64,000 nt of DNA, taken from positions 123,384 through 187,383 of the forward strand of contig JACJWV010000010.1 in assembly GCA_020636915.1 (NCBI GenBank), written 5' to 3'. Made by a program: the position numbers and the translations under genes. Below, in pieces: positions 52,517 through 60,791 of this stretch (its first letter is position 1; every line of letters starts with the position of its first letter). The notes below the pieces were generated by a model, which had not been told where the DNA came from, made no database searches, and saw only the letters and a program-made list of their open reading frames with translations. The stretch is from Nocardioides sp. GTDB taxonomy: Bacteria > Actinomycetota > Actinomycetes > Propionibacteriales > Nocardioidaceae.

Positions 52517-54700
52517 ATGTCCCCCCGACAGCTCCTGGCGGGAGTCGTGCCCGCCGCGATGGCCCTGACCCTGACCGCCGCCGGCACCGGGAGCCTGCAC
52601 GCGGCGACGCCGCCCCCGTCCGCCGTCCCCGTGATCAAGGTCGGCCCGCGACCCGCCACCTTCGCCGACCTGCCCGCGACCTCGGTCGTCGCCGACGAGG
52701 CCGTCCACGAGGTCGTCCGCAGCGGCGACCGGATCTACGCCTACGGCAACTTCGACCACATCGGCCGCTACAGCGGCCCCGGACGGGTCCTGGACGCCAC
52801 GACCGGCGCGGACCTGCCCGCACCCGTGCTGCCCGACGGCCAGGTCTCGGTGAGCGTCTCCGACGGCAGCGGGGGCTGGTACGTCGGCGGCGACTTCGAC
52901 CAGGACTCCTACGGCGGCGTCGAGGGCGGCCTCCAGCACGTGCTGGCCGACGGGTCCGTGGACCCCGCGTTCGACGCCGGGGCGGACGGCCTGGTCAGCG
53001 CGATGGCGCTCGACGGCGACACCCTGTACGTCGGCGGGCTCTTCCAGCACGTCGACGGGACCCCCCGGCAGAACCTCGCGGCGGTCTCCGCCGTCGACGG
53101 CCACCTGCTCGCGTTCAGCAACGACCAGTCGCAGCGGGTGCGCGAGATCGCGGCCGGCGACGGCAGCGTCTACGTCGGGTCAGACCACGTCGAGGCGCTC
53201 GACCCCACGACCGGTGCCGAGCTCGACGCGTTCACCACGCCCGTCGAGGGCACCGTCACCGCGCTGACCCTCGGCGGCGGCCGCCTCTACATCGGCACCA
53301 CCCGGCTCATCGCCGCCGACCCGGTCACGGGCGACAAGGACACCGACTTCGACGTGGACCTCGACGGCCCGGAGGGCCGCCACGTGGACGTCCTGCTCTA
53401 CGCCGGCGACACGCTCTACGCCGGCGGCGACGCGGGCACCGTCGCCGGCCGCCCCGGCCGGCTCGTCGCGCTCGACCCCGCGACCGGCGCGGCTGACGCG
53501 TCGTTCGACCCGCAGGTGGACGGTCCGGACCTGCAGGACGGCACGCCGGCGGGCGTCTACGACCTGGCGCTGACCGGTGACCGCCTCTGGGTCGGCGGCA
53601 CCTTCGGGACCGCCGGCGGCCAGCCGGCCGGGGACCTGGCGGTCCTCGACCCGGCGACCGGCGCGGCCGCGAACGTCGACCTCCCGACGTTCGACTACCC
53701 GGTCAACGCCGTGGAGGCCTCCGGATCGGGGGTGTACGTCGGCGGCAAGTTCTTCCTCGACGAGCCGGCCGCGTCCGCAGGGCTGGCGGCGCTCGACGCG
53801 ACGACGCTCGAGCCGGTGCCCAGCTTCCACGCGACCGTGCCCAGCTACGGCGAGCTGGCCGTGACGTCCAACGCGGTGTACATCGGCTGGGCCCACTTCA
53901 ACGGCTACTTCCCCCACACGGCGAACCCGCCCTACTACTACGACACCACCTCGACGATCCGTGCCTACGACCCCGACACGGGCGCGGTCGACCCGGATCG
54001 CACCCACCGGGTGCCGGACCTGACCGGGTTCACGACGGTCGGCGACCAGCTCGTGGTGGCCCGGCGGCTGCAGGACGACGTCCGGTTCCCGCAGAACCGG
54101 ATCACGGTCTACGGCGCCGACGGGAGCAAGGTGAAGAGCTTCGTGCTGCGCCCGCGCGGCTACATCGCGTACCTGACCGCCGTCGGCGGCGACCTGCTCG
54201 CGGTCGGCAGCTTCCGGGGGATCCCGGAGGTCTACCGCGGGACCCGGCTGGCAGCGATGGTGCGGTTCTCCACGAGGGGCGCGATCCGCCGTACCTTCGA
54301 CTCGTCGATCGGTGGTCCCGTCTACGATGCCTCGGCGGCCGGGCGCTCCATCTACGCGACCGGTCTCTTCGACCACGACTACTACCCCGTGGTCACCAAG
54401 ATCGACGCGTCGTCGGCGTGGAACCGCATGCGCTTCAAGCCGACGACCTTCCCGGCCAACGGGGTCCTGCTGCGGACCACGCCGCTCGGCGACACGGTCT
54501 GGGTCAGTGGCGGCGTCAACCGGTTCCTCGACTCGACCACCGGCGCCGTCGTGCCCGACCCGACGGGTGGGCACCAGGAGGACGTCGACTCGATCACCCG
54601 GGTCGCGGGGGGCCTGGTCTTCGGCTCGATGCAGTACGGCGTCAACATCCACGGCAGCTCGTGGAACAACCTCGGGTACGTCGGGAGGGTGGCCGACTGA
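52517..54700 (+). CDS. secreted beta-propeller (delta-60/PQQ-like repeat) protein, 727 aa
   Basis: Signal peptide (about 1-30, PAAMALTLTAAGTGSLHA) followed by many repeats of about 40-60 residues with G-x-Y/L-Y-V-G-G and LDPATGA (DRIYAYGNFDHIGRYSGPGR, GDTLYVGGLFQHVDG, GDRLWVGGTFGTAGG). This is the delta-60 or PQQ-like propeller type. Extracellular, possibly carbohydrate or surface binding; no enzyme motif. ATG 52517. Convergent with the Tad locus, with repeat elements in between. Confidence 0.85.
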   Translation: MSPRQLLAGVVPAAMALTLTAAGTGSLHAATPPPSAVPVIKVGPRPATFADLPATSVVADEAVHEVVRSGDRIYAYGNFDHIGRYSGPGRVLDATTGADLPAPVLPDGQVSVSVSDGSGGWYVGGDFDQDSYGGVEGGLQHVLADGSVDPAFDAGADGLVSAMALDGDTLYVGGLFQHVDGTPRQNLAAVSAVDGHLLAFSNDQSQRVREIAAGDGSVYVGSDHVEALDPTTGAELDAFTTPVEGTVTALTLGGGRLYIGTTRLIAADPVTGDKDTDFDVDLDGPEGRHVDVLLYAGDTLYAGGDAGTVAGRPGRLVALDPATGAADASFDPQVDGPDLQDGTPAGVYDLALTGDRLWVGGTFGTAGGQPAGDLAVLDPATGAAANVDLPTFDYPVNAVEASGSGVYVGGKFFLDEPAASAGLAALDATTLEPVPSFHATVPSYGELAVTSNAVYIGWAHFNGYFPHTANPPYYYDTTSTIRAYDPDTGAVDPDRTHRVPDLTGFTTVGDQLVVARRLQDDVRFPQNRITVYGADGSKVKSFVLRPRGYIAYLTAVGGDLLAVGSFRGIPEVYRGTRLAAMVRFSTRGAIRRTFDSSIGGPVYDASAAGRSIYATGLFDHDYYPVVTKIDASSAWNRMRFKPTTFPANGVLLRTTPLGDTVWVSGGVNRFLDSTTGAVVPDPTGGHQEDVDSITRVAGGLVFGSMQYGVNIHGSSWNNLGYVGRVAD

Positions 54701-54778
54701 GTCAGCCCTCCTGGGGGTTCGGGGGCCGGGCCGGCCGAGCTGGCCGAGCTGGCCGAGCTGGCCGGGGCGCGGCTGGCC

Positions 54779-54858
54779 GAGTTTCGTCGGCCGGCCGACG
54801 AAATCCGAGGTGGGACGACAAAGCTTCGTCGTCCCACCTCGGATTTCGTCGTCCCACC
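54779..54858. repeat. covarying hairpin element, copy 2 (80 bp)
   Basis: TTTCGTCGGCCGGCCGACGA leads into a hairpin with perfect 24-bp arms: left 54796-54819, loop AAAGCTTC, right 54828-54851. Differences from copy 1 (47592) fall in both arms and keep pairing. It lies between convergent genes. Confidence 0.9.
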
Positions 54859-54859
54859 C

Positions 54860-55022
54860 CGCCGCTCGCCTCCCGCCGCTCGCCTCCCGCCGCTCGCCTC
54901 CCGCCGCTCGCCTCCCGCCGCTCGCCTCCCTGCCGCTCGCCTCCTCCCCGCCGCTCGCCTCCCCGCCGCTCGCCTCCCCGCCGCTCGCCTCCCCGCCGCT
55001 CGCGTCCCCGCCGCTCGCCTCC
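54860..55022. repeat. CCGCCGCTCGCCTCC tandem array, 11 copies
   Basis: About eleven copies of a 14-15-bp unit built around GCCGCTCGCC, with CCC or CCCC spacers and a few substitutions. It has the look of a variable-number minisatellite downstream of the TadG-like gene. Confidence 0.85.
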
Positions 55023-55047
55023 ACGGGCGCGCCCGTCGGCCGGCGGC

Positions 55048-55497
55048 TCAGCGCTCGGCGACGACGACCGCGGAGCCGGTGGCGCCGACCGTGGCGACGC
55101 CCGGTGAGCCGGGGACGGTGAGCGGGAGGTCGAGCGGCGCCTCGAGGTGCACGGTGACGCTGGAGGCCGCCGCGTCGACGGCGACGTCGAAGCGCAGGCC
55201 GGGGTAGCGGCCGTAGGCACCGGTCGCCGCGAGGTAGTCGTGCACCGAGGCGCGCACGGCGGCCGCGGTGAGCTCGAGCCGGCCGCTCGGGACTCCTCCG
55301 GTGTAGACCTCGCGACCGGTGGCGCCGAGGTCGGCGCCCCGCAGCGCGGCGCCGTCGGCGACGGTGTCGAGGCCCTGGCGCTGCAGGTACGCCGCCGACG
55401 CGTCGACGACCATCGCGACCGCCATCGCGAGCACGAAGGCGAAGCCGACGATCATCAGGGTCGTCTGACCACGCTCGTCAGTCCTGTGGCGTCGCAC
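55048..55497 (-). CDS. TadG-like / Rv3655-type pilus protein, 149 aa
   Basis: One N-terminal TM helix (TTLMIVGFAFVLAMAVAMVV) and an extracytoplasmic beta-rich domain. DERGQTTLM resembles the processing/entry region of TadE/G proteins. Last gene of the Tad locus on this strand and overlaps the previous TadE-like gene by 20 bp. Likely a pseudopilin or assembly accessory. Confidence 0.75.
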   Translation of the reverse strand: MRRHRTDERGQTTLMIVGFAFVLAMAVAMVVDASAAYLQRQGLDTVADGAALRGADLGATGREVYTGGVPSGRLELTAAAVRASVHDYLAATGAYGRYPGLRFDVAVDAAASSVTVHLEAPLDLPLTVPGSPGVATVGATGSAVVVAER

Positions 55498-55948
55498 CGG
55501 ACACCTCCTGGAACTGCCCGATCGGCACGGTGTGCGAGGCGTCGAGCGCGAAGCTCGGCGCCCCGCCGCCGAGGAAGTCCGGCAGCAGCGGCAGGTCGAC
55601 CCGGGAGGCGACGCGGACGGTGATCACCGAGGTGCCGCTGTGGCAGTCCCGCGGGTACGGCGTGCACCGGATCGTCACCGAGAGCGGGGCGCCGTGGACG
55701 CCCTGGTCGGCGAGCGCCTGGCGCGCGGCGGCCTCCGCGCGGCGGCGCCCCTCGGCGTCGTCGGGGGCGAGCGCGTAGGCCCGTCCGGCGGCGCGGGCGG
55801 CACCGCTGACCGCGAAGGCACCCCGCTGCACCTCGAAGACCGAGACCACGATCCACACCAGCGGGATGAGCAGCAGGACGCCGAGCCAGGTCAGCTCGAC
55901 CAGGGCACTGCCCTCCTCGCCCCGCTCTCGATCGCCGCGCCCCCTCAC
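55478..55948 (-). CDS. TadE-like protein, 156 aa
   Basis: GEEGSALVELTWLGVLLLIP is the TadE/pseudopilin-like N-terminus with a helix, followed by an extracytoplasmic domain with a CTPYPRDC disulfide-like pair. Its ATG overlaps the previous gene's stop and its end overlaps the next gene by 20 bp. Part of the Flp/Tad pilus assembly. Confidence 0.83.
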   Translation of the reverse strand: MRGRGDRERGEEGSALVELTWLGVLLLIPLVWIVVSVFEVQRGAFAVSGAARAAGRAYALAPDDAEGRRRAEAAARQALADQGVHGAPLSVTIRCTPYPRDCHSGTSVITVRVASRVDLPLLPDFLGGGAPSFALDASHTVPIGQFQEVSGATPQD

Positions 55949-56331
55949 GGCCGCTGCTCCTCCACCGCGTGCCCGGTGACCGTCAGCGAGATGCCGGGAC
56001 CGCCGATGCCGAGCGCCGGGACCGTCGCGTGCACCACGACCTCGACCCCGGGAGCACCGTCGACGACGGCCGCGTGCGCGTCGACGTCGTCCGCGAACCG
56101 CCCCGAGATCGCGCCGTCGATCTGGCTCCGGGTGCGTGCGGCACCGTCGGCCGGGCTGCGGTCCAGCGTCGCGCCGTACCGCGCGCCCTCGGACGCCGCG
56201 GACGCCAGCGTGTTGCGCACGTGCATCACGAGCGCGACCTGCAGGATGCCGAGCACCACCGGGACCAGCACGACGATGACGAGCACGAAGTCGACGACGG
56301 CCGACCCGCGCTCGCCGCGCGAGCGGGACAT
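55945..56331 (-). CDS. TadE-like protein, 128 aa
   Basis: RGERGSAVVDFVLVIVVLVP is a typical TadE start, then VALVMHVRNTLASAASEGAR. The start at ATG 56331 is chosen for this motif, though the frame is open upstream. It lies 5 bp after the Flp-like gene and overlaps the next TadE-like gene. Confidence 0.85.
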   Translation of the reverse strand: MSRSRGERGSAVVDFVLVIVVLVPVVLGILQVALVMHVRNTLASAASEGARYGATLDRSPADGAARTRSQIDGAISGRFADDVDAHAAVVDGAPGVEVVVHATVPALGIGGPGISLTVTGHAVEEQRP

Positions 56332-56336
56332 CGCCG

Positions 56337-56531
56337 CTACTTCACCTGCTCGAGCGCCGAGCTGAGCATCGACTGCAGCTGCGGCCGGGCGACCGCGGTG
56401 ATCGCCACGACGAGCCCGGCGGTCATCACGGTGATCATCACCCACCCCGGCACGTCGCCGCGCTCGTCGCGGGCCCGGGGCGTGGTCAGCCCGAGGTAGA
56501 TCCTCGTCAGGACCATCGTGAGGTGTTCCAT
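56337..56531 (-). CDS. Flp-type pilin-like protein, 64 aa
   Basis: DERGDVPGWVMITVMTAGLV is the Flp-like processing site with a hydrophobic helix, and the polar tail ends AQPQL-like (ARPQLQSMLSSALEQVK). Candidate major pilin for the Tad apparatus, in the expected position between tadC and tadE-type genes. A separate prepilin peptidase gene is not in the window. Confidence 0.75.
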   Translation of the reverse strand: MEHLTMVLTRIYLGLTTPRARDERGDVPGWVMITVMTAGLVVAITAVARPQLQSMLSSALEQVK

Positions 56532-56574
56532 CGTGTCCCCCTTCAGGACTCGTCAGGACTCGTCAGGACGTCGA

Positions 56575-57495
56575 TCACGACGTCGTCAGGCTCAGGCCGA
56601 TGACGCCGGGCCAGAAGGCGAACAGGACGGTCACGGGCAGCACCAGGAACACCACCGGGACCATCATGAAGACCTCCTTGCGCGCGGCGGTCTCGATCAG
56701 CTCGCGGCGGCCGGCCTCGCGGACGTCCGCGGCCTGCGCGTGCAGGACGTCGGAGAGCGGCGTGCCGCGCTCGACGGCGACCGCGACCCCTTGGGCGAAC
56801 CTCGCCACGAGCGGCAGGCCGGTCGACGCGGCCATCCGGTCGAACGCCGCGCCGACCGGCTCGCCGGTGCGGATGTCGGCCAGCACCCGGGCGAGGTCGG
56901 TCGAGAGCTCGCCGCCGCTGCGGCGCACGACGCGGTCGAGCGCGGCGACCGGGCCCTCCCCCGCCGCCACCGACAGCGCGAGCAGCTCGGCGACCGTCGG
57001 GAACTCGGCCAGGATCCGGCGCTCCCGGCTGCGGACCTGGCTGGTCAGCCAGGTGTCGCGGGCCAGGACGCCGGACACGAAGGCGATCGCGCAGACGAGC
57101 AGCCACGTCAGGACCGGTCCCGGGGCGGTCAGCATCCGCAGCAGCGCCACCGCAGCGGCGGCCGCGAAGGCCACGACGCCCCACAGCACCTGCTCGACGC
57201 GGAACTCGTGGACGGTCTTGTCGATGTCCGCGCGCTCGAGGCGCCGGCGCACCGACGTCGCACCGCCGAGGACCCGCTCGACGGCGTCGGCCGCCGGCCG
57301 GAGGAGCTGCTCGACCGGACCGCCGGCTGCTGGGACCGACCGCGACAGCACGCCGGTCTCCGGCAGGTCGCGGACGTACGGCAGCACCCGCACGGCGAGC
57401 TGCGGTCGTCGTACGACGCGGGCCCGGGCGACCACCAGCAGCGCCCCAGCGGCGGCGAGGCCGCCGAGCACCGCGCCCCACCATGCCGGCGTCAC
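56575..57495 (-). CDS. tadC: TadC, inner-membrane platform protein, 306 aa
   Basis: GspF/T2SSF domain protein of the Tad machine. LARVLADIRTGEPVGAAFDR and FAQGVAVAVERGTPLSDVLH are typical, followed by two TM helices near the end. GTG 57495 overlaps the tadB stop (GTGA). Confidence 0.87.
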   Translation of the reverse strand: MTPAWWGAVLGGLAAAGALLVVARARVVRRPQLAVRVLPYVRDLPETGVLSRSVPAAGGPVEQLLRPAADAVERVLGGATSVRRRLERADIDKTVHEFRVEQVLWGVVAFAAAAAVALLRMLTAPGPVLTWLLVCAIAFVSGVLARDTWLTSQVRSRERRILAEFPTVAELLALSVAAGEGPVAALDRVVRRSGGELSTDLARVLADIRTGEPVGAAFDRMAASTGLPLVARFAQGVAVAVERGTPLSDVLHAQAADVREAGRRELIETAARKEVFMMVPVVFLVLPVTVLFAFWPGVIGLSLTTS

Positions 57496-58346
57496 GACAG
57501 GATCCGCCGTTCCATCGGCAGGCGCCCGATCCGCATCATCAGCCGGTAGGCGACGACGCACGCGACGGCGCCGACCGTCAGCACGACGACGCCGGCCGGC
57601 GAGGCGTAGCGACGGATGACGTCGGACTGGAACGACATGAACAGCAGCACCAGCCAGGGCGATGCCACCGCGAGGCGGGCACCGTTGACGGTCCATGCCT
57701 GGCGGGCCTCGAGCTCCGAGCGGGTGCGCGCGTCGTCGCGGAGGTACGACGACAGGTTGCGCAGCAGCCGTCCCAGCTCGCCCCCGCCCACCTCCCGGGC
57801 GATGCGCAGGCCCTCGACCACCCGGTCGCCGACCGGATCGGCGAGCCGGTCCTTGAGCCGGTCGAGGCACTCGCCGAAGCGGCCGGAGACCTGGTAGTCC
57901 AGCGCGAACTGGTCGAAGGCCGCGCGCAGCGGCTCAGGGCCGCGGTGACCGAGCGCTCCCAGGGCGTCGGGCAGCGACATCCCGGCTCGCACCGCCGAGA
58001 CCAGGTTGTCGACGGCCTCCGGCCACACCTCGGCGAGCTCGCGCTGCCGCCGCCGGGCGCGGCCGGACACCACGGCGACCGGCGCCCAGGCACCCATCAG
58101 CCCGAAGGCGACCGACACCGGCGGCGTACCCGACACCACCTGCAGCACCAGGGTCGTGACCGCGCCGCAGACCACGCAGGCCGCGACGAAGCTCGTGACG
58201 GACACCTGGGCGAGACCGGCGCGCGCGAGCAGCTCGGCCGCGCGCCCCGACGTGCGCGACGACCCGCGGGCCGTCCGGGGCAGGAAGAACGCGCTCCACA
58301 CCAGCATCAGGCCGGTGCCGACACCCAGGCCGACGAGCGCGCCCAC
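57492..58346 (-). CDS. tadB: TadB, inner-membrane platform protein, 284 aa
   Basis: GspF-like fold; AEVWPEAVDNLVSAVRAGMS and VVEGLRIAREVGGGELGRLL are the conserved parts, with TM helices at both ends. GTG 58346 is 1 bp after the tadA stop. Partner of TadC in the platform. Confidence 0.88.
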   Translation of the reverse strand: MGALVGLGVGTGLMLVWSAFFLPRTARGSSRTSGRAAELLARAGLAQVSVTSFVAACVVCGAVTTLVLQVVSGTPPVSVAFGLMGAWAPVAVVSGRARRRQRELAEVWPEAVDNLVSAVRAGMSLPDALGALGHRGPEPLRAAFDQFALDYQVSGRFGECLDRLKDRLADPVGDRVVEGLRIAREVGGGELGRLLRNLSSYLRDDARTRSELEARQAWTVNGARLAVASPWLVLLFMSFQSDVIRRYASPAGVVVLTVGAVACVVAYRLMMRIGRLPMERRILS

Positions 58347-58347
58347 G

Positions 58348-59616
58348 TCAGAGCTCCGCCGCCAGCAGCCGGTGCACGTCGACACCGACCCGCTCGTAGC
58401 GCTCCGGGTGCGGCGGGCGCCCGCCGGCGCACCGCAGCTCGCCGCCGCGCCGCTCGAAGACGGTCTCGGTCTCGATCACGTCCGCCTCGACGCGGCCGTC
58501 GACGGCCACGACCTCGTTGACGCGACGCACGCCGTGGTGGTCGATGCCCAGGTGGACGACCAGGTCGACGCTGCTGGCGACGGTCGGGACGACGAAGCGG
58601 GCGGAGATGTTCTCGCCGGCCAGCAGCGGCAGCGTGCACATCTTGACCAGCGCCTCGCGCGCGGAGTTCGCGTGGATGGTGCACATCCCGGGCAGGCCCG
58701 CGTTGAGGGCCAGCAGCAGGTCGAGGCACTCCTCCGCACGGACCTCGCCGACGATGATGCGGCTCGGGCGCATGCGCAGGCTCTCCTTGACCAGCTCGCG
58801 CAGCCGGATCGCGCCGGTGCCCTCCAGGCCGGACTGGCGGGTCTGCAGCGCGACCCAGTCGGGGTGCGGGAACCGCAGCTCGAAGACCTCCTCGGCTGAC
58901 ACCACCCGCTCGCCACCGGGGATGGCCGCGGCCAGGCAGTTGAGCGCTGTCGTCTTGCCGGCCTGGGTGCCGCCGGCGACGAGGATGTTGAGGCCGGCGC
59001 GCACCGACGCCTCGAGGAAGCGGGCGGCCTGCGCCGTCATCGACCCCAGCTCGACCAGGTCCTGCAGCCGAGCGGCCCGCAGGACGAACTTGCGGATGTT
59101 GACCGCCGAGAAGCCGCGGCTGATGCCCTCGAGCACGACGTGCAGTCGGTGGCCCTCGGGAAGCATCGCGTCGACGAACGGCTGGCTGAGGTCGATGCGG
59201 CGGCCGCTGGTCTTGAGCATCCGTTCGACGAGCTCCTGCACCTGCGCGGTGGTGAGCACCAGGTTCGTCAGCTCGTGGCGACCGTTTCGAGCGATGAACA
59301 CCCGGCTCGGGTCGTTGATCCACACCTCCTCGACCGCGGGGTCGTCGAGGAACGGCTGCAGCGGCCCGAAGCCGGACACCCGGGCCACCAGCTCGCCGAC
59401 CATCGAGTCGACGTCAGGCACCGGGGCGACCTGGCCGGTGAGGCTGCGGTCGTCGTGGGCGCGGACGACGCCCTCCGCGATGCGTCGTACGACGGCGGAC
59501 TCGCGCTGGGGGTCGACCGCCTCGCGCCGCACCAGCTCGCGGACGTGCTGGTCGAGCTGCTCGACGAGGTCGTCGTGCGCGCTCGCCGCGCGTGCGGACG
59601 GATGGGTCAGTGACAT
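58348..59616 (-). CDS. tadA: TadA/CpaF-type secretion ATPase, 422 aa
   Basis: Hexameric ATPase that powers pilus assembly. Walker A in LVAGGTQAGKTTALNCL near 218-226, IIVGEVRAEECLDLLLAL (Walker B), and ARFLEASVRAGLNILVAGG. N-terminal domain YERVGVDVHRLL at the far C-terminus is normal variation. First gene of the seven-gene locus; no tadZ/cpaE in the window. A nested palindrome lies 145 bp upstream (59761-59820). Confidence 0.93.
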   Translation of the reverse strand: MSLTHPSARAASAHDDLVEQLDQHVRELVRREAVDPQRESAVVRRIAEGVVRAHDDRSLTGQVAPVPDVDSMVGELVARVSGFGPLQPFLDDPAVEEVWINDPSRVFIARNGRHELTNLVLTTAQVQELVERMLKTSGRRIDLSQPFVDAMLPEGHRLHVVLEGISRGFSAVNIRKFVLRAARLQDLVELGSMTAQAARFLEASVRAGLNILVAGGTQAGKTTALNCLAAAIPGGERVVSAEEVFELRFPHPDWVALQTRQSGLEGTGAIRLRELVKESLRMRPSRIIVGEVRAEECLDLLLALNAGLPGMCTIHANSAREALVKMCTLPLLAGENISARFVVPTVASSVDLVVHLGIDHHGVRRVNEVVAVDGRVEADVIETETVFERRGGELRCAGGRPPHPERYERVGVDVHRLLAAEL

Positions 59617-59929
59617 GCGGTGCCCCCGAGACGGAACCAGTGCCCGTCAGTCTCTCCGGATCGGCGGGCGATTCAAACGCCTCGGCGGGTGACCTGTGGA
59701 CAGCGTGACGACTGAGGCGGTTGAGGCGTACGACGAGGGTGAGCAGGCCGACCGACGACCGGGTCGTGTGCTCCACAACGCGCCATAGCGCGTCATAGCG
59801 CGTTCCCAGGCACACGACCCGCAACCTCGACCGGCCGGAGCACGGAACCCCACGACCGGTCCAGCCGCCCCTTGCCGACAGGTCGTCGCGGTGCGAGCGT
59901 TCGTCCGCTGCCCACGACGAGGAGGTCCG
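59617..59929. other. gene-free stretch between divergent genes
   Basis: Intergenic region of the tadA and SnoaL-like genes. Apart from the nested palindrome at 59761-59820, nothing else is recognised. Confidence 0.6.
59761..59820. promoter_or_regulatory. nested palindrome upstream of tadA
   Basis: Outer arms GGGTCGTGTG (59761-59770) and CACACGACCC (59811-59820) are perfect, and inside are AACGCGC/GCGCGTT (59777-59783, 59798-59804) plus a repeated CATAGCGCG. This kind of layered symmetry is typical of a regulator-binding site. Target may be either divergent gene. Confidence 0.6.
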
Positions 59930-60316
59930 GTGACCGAGAGCTTCGCAGCGACCGCGGCCGGGTTCTACACCGCGCTCAACCAGGTGCTGGCCGGCGAGGT
60001 CGGGCCGATGCTCGACCTCTGGTCGCACGAGGACGACGTCAGCTACATGAGCCCCTTCGGCGAGCTGCTCCGCGGATGGGAGCCGATCCAGGCCTCGTGG
60101 GTGGCGCAGGCCGACGCGAGGCTCGGCGGGGAGGTGCATGCCGAGGACCTGCACGTCGTCGAGGGCGACGTGCTCGCGTTCGCCGTCGGGTTCGAGCGGG
60201 GCGAGGTGCAGGTCGACGGCCGGCCCACGCCGGTCGACATCCGCGCGACCAGCCTCTACCGCCGCGAGGCCGGCCGTTGGCTGATGGTCGGGCACCACAC
60301 CGACCCGCTGGGCTGA
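59930..60316 (+). CDS. NTF2-like (SnoaL/DUF4440-type) protein, 128 aa
   Basis: Small cone-shaped NTF2 fold: AATAAGFYTALNQVLAGEVG, then WSHEDDVSYMSPFGELLRGW and ATSLYRREAGRWLMVGHHTD, all typical of SnoaL-like proteins. GTG 59930 has GGAGGT close upstream. Often binds a small ligand; no function can be assigned. Confidence 0.82.
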   Translation: MTESFAATAAGFYTALNQVLAGEVGPMLDLWSHEDDVSYMSPFGELLRGWEPIQASWVAQADARLGGEVHAEDLHVVEGDVLAFAVGFERGEVQVDGRPTPVDIRATSLYRREAGRWLMVGHHTDPLG

Positions 60317-60335
60317 TCCGTGCCCCGCGCCAGGG

Positions 60336-60599
60336 TCAGAGCCGGCGCACCCGCATCTGCGGTAGCCCGTCATCCTCGGCGGCCTCCGCCTGCCAGCTCC
60401 GCAGGCACGGGGCGCAGGCGAGGTAGACCGCGACGGCACTGTCGCAGCCGGGTTCCGCGCAGACGATCGTCACGCTGAACCTCGCCGGCCTCCCGCACGG
60501 GGTCGGGCCGTCCGGCCCCTCGTGCGCGCACTCGCACCGTGGGTGCGAGGTCAGGCCCGTGAGGGAACCGAGGGCGGGGCGAGGGGTGGTCTGGGGCAT
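60336..60599 (-). CDS. Cys-rich zinc-binding-like protein, 87 aa
   Basis: Short protein with HPRCECAH, CGRPARF, CAEPGCDSA and CAPCLRSW. Six to eight cysteines suggest one or two zinc sites. The ATG at 60599 is followed by the polar QTTPRPALG. Separate from the ESX-like genes but on the same strand. Unknown role. Confidence 0.65.
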   Translation of the reverse strand: MPQTTPRPALGSLTGLTSHPRCECAHEGPDGPTPCGRPARFSVTIVCAEPGCDSAVAVYLACAPCLRSWQAEAAEDDGLPQMRVRRL

Positions 60600-60710
60600 C
60601 TGGTCTCCTCCGAGCAGGCCCGCGGGCGGACGGTCCGCACGCGGCTGCTCGCAGGATCGGTCTGCCTACCGACATCGACGGCCCGTCCTCCACAGGCCGG
60701 GCCAGCACTC

Positions 60711-60784
60711 CCGACTCGACCCACCAGAACTCTCGATTCGACCGACGGAACTCTCGATTCGACCGACGGAACTCTCGATTCGAC
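60711..60784. repeat. 21-bp tandem repeat, second locus
   Basis: Three to four copies of the reverse complement of the unit at 5260-5320; consensus on the minus strand begins GTCGAATCGAGAGTTCCG, with A where locus 1 has G. It lies 8 bp after the ESX-like gene's stop and upstream of the small Cys-rich gene. The copies nearest 60711 are degenerate. Confidence 0.85.
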
Positions 60785-60791
60785 GCGACAG

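Larger units (their letters stand above)
54701..55047. other. gene-free stretch made of repeats
   Basis: Four parts: GCCGAGCTG tandem copies (about 54735-54765), the covarying hairpin copy 2 (54779-54858), a 14-15-bp tandem array (about 54860-55022), and 25 bases before the TadG-like stop. No coding signal other than low-complexity frames. Confidence 0.75.

Noticed and set aside
54860..55022. Coding of a repetitive (EASGG)n protein on the minus strand
   Set aside because: The frame is simple repeat translation, continues antisense through the propeller gene, and has no ribosome site.
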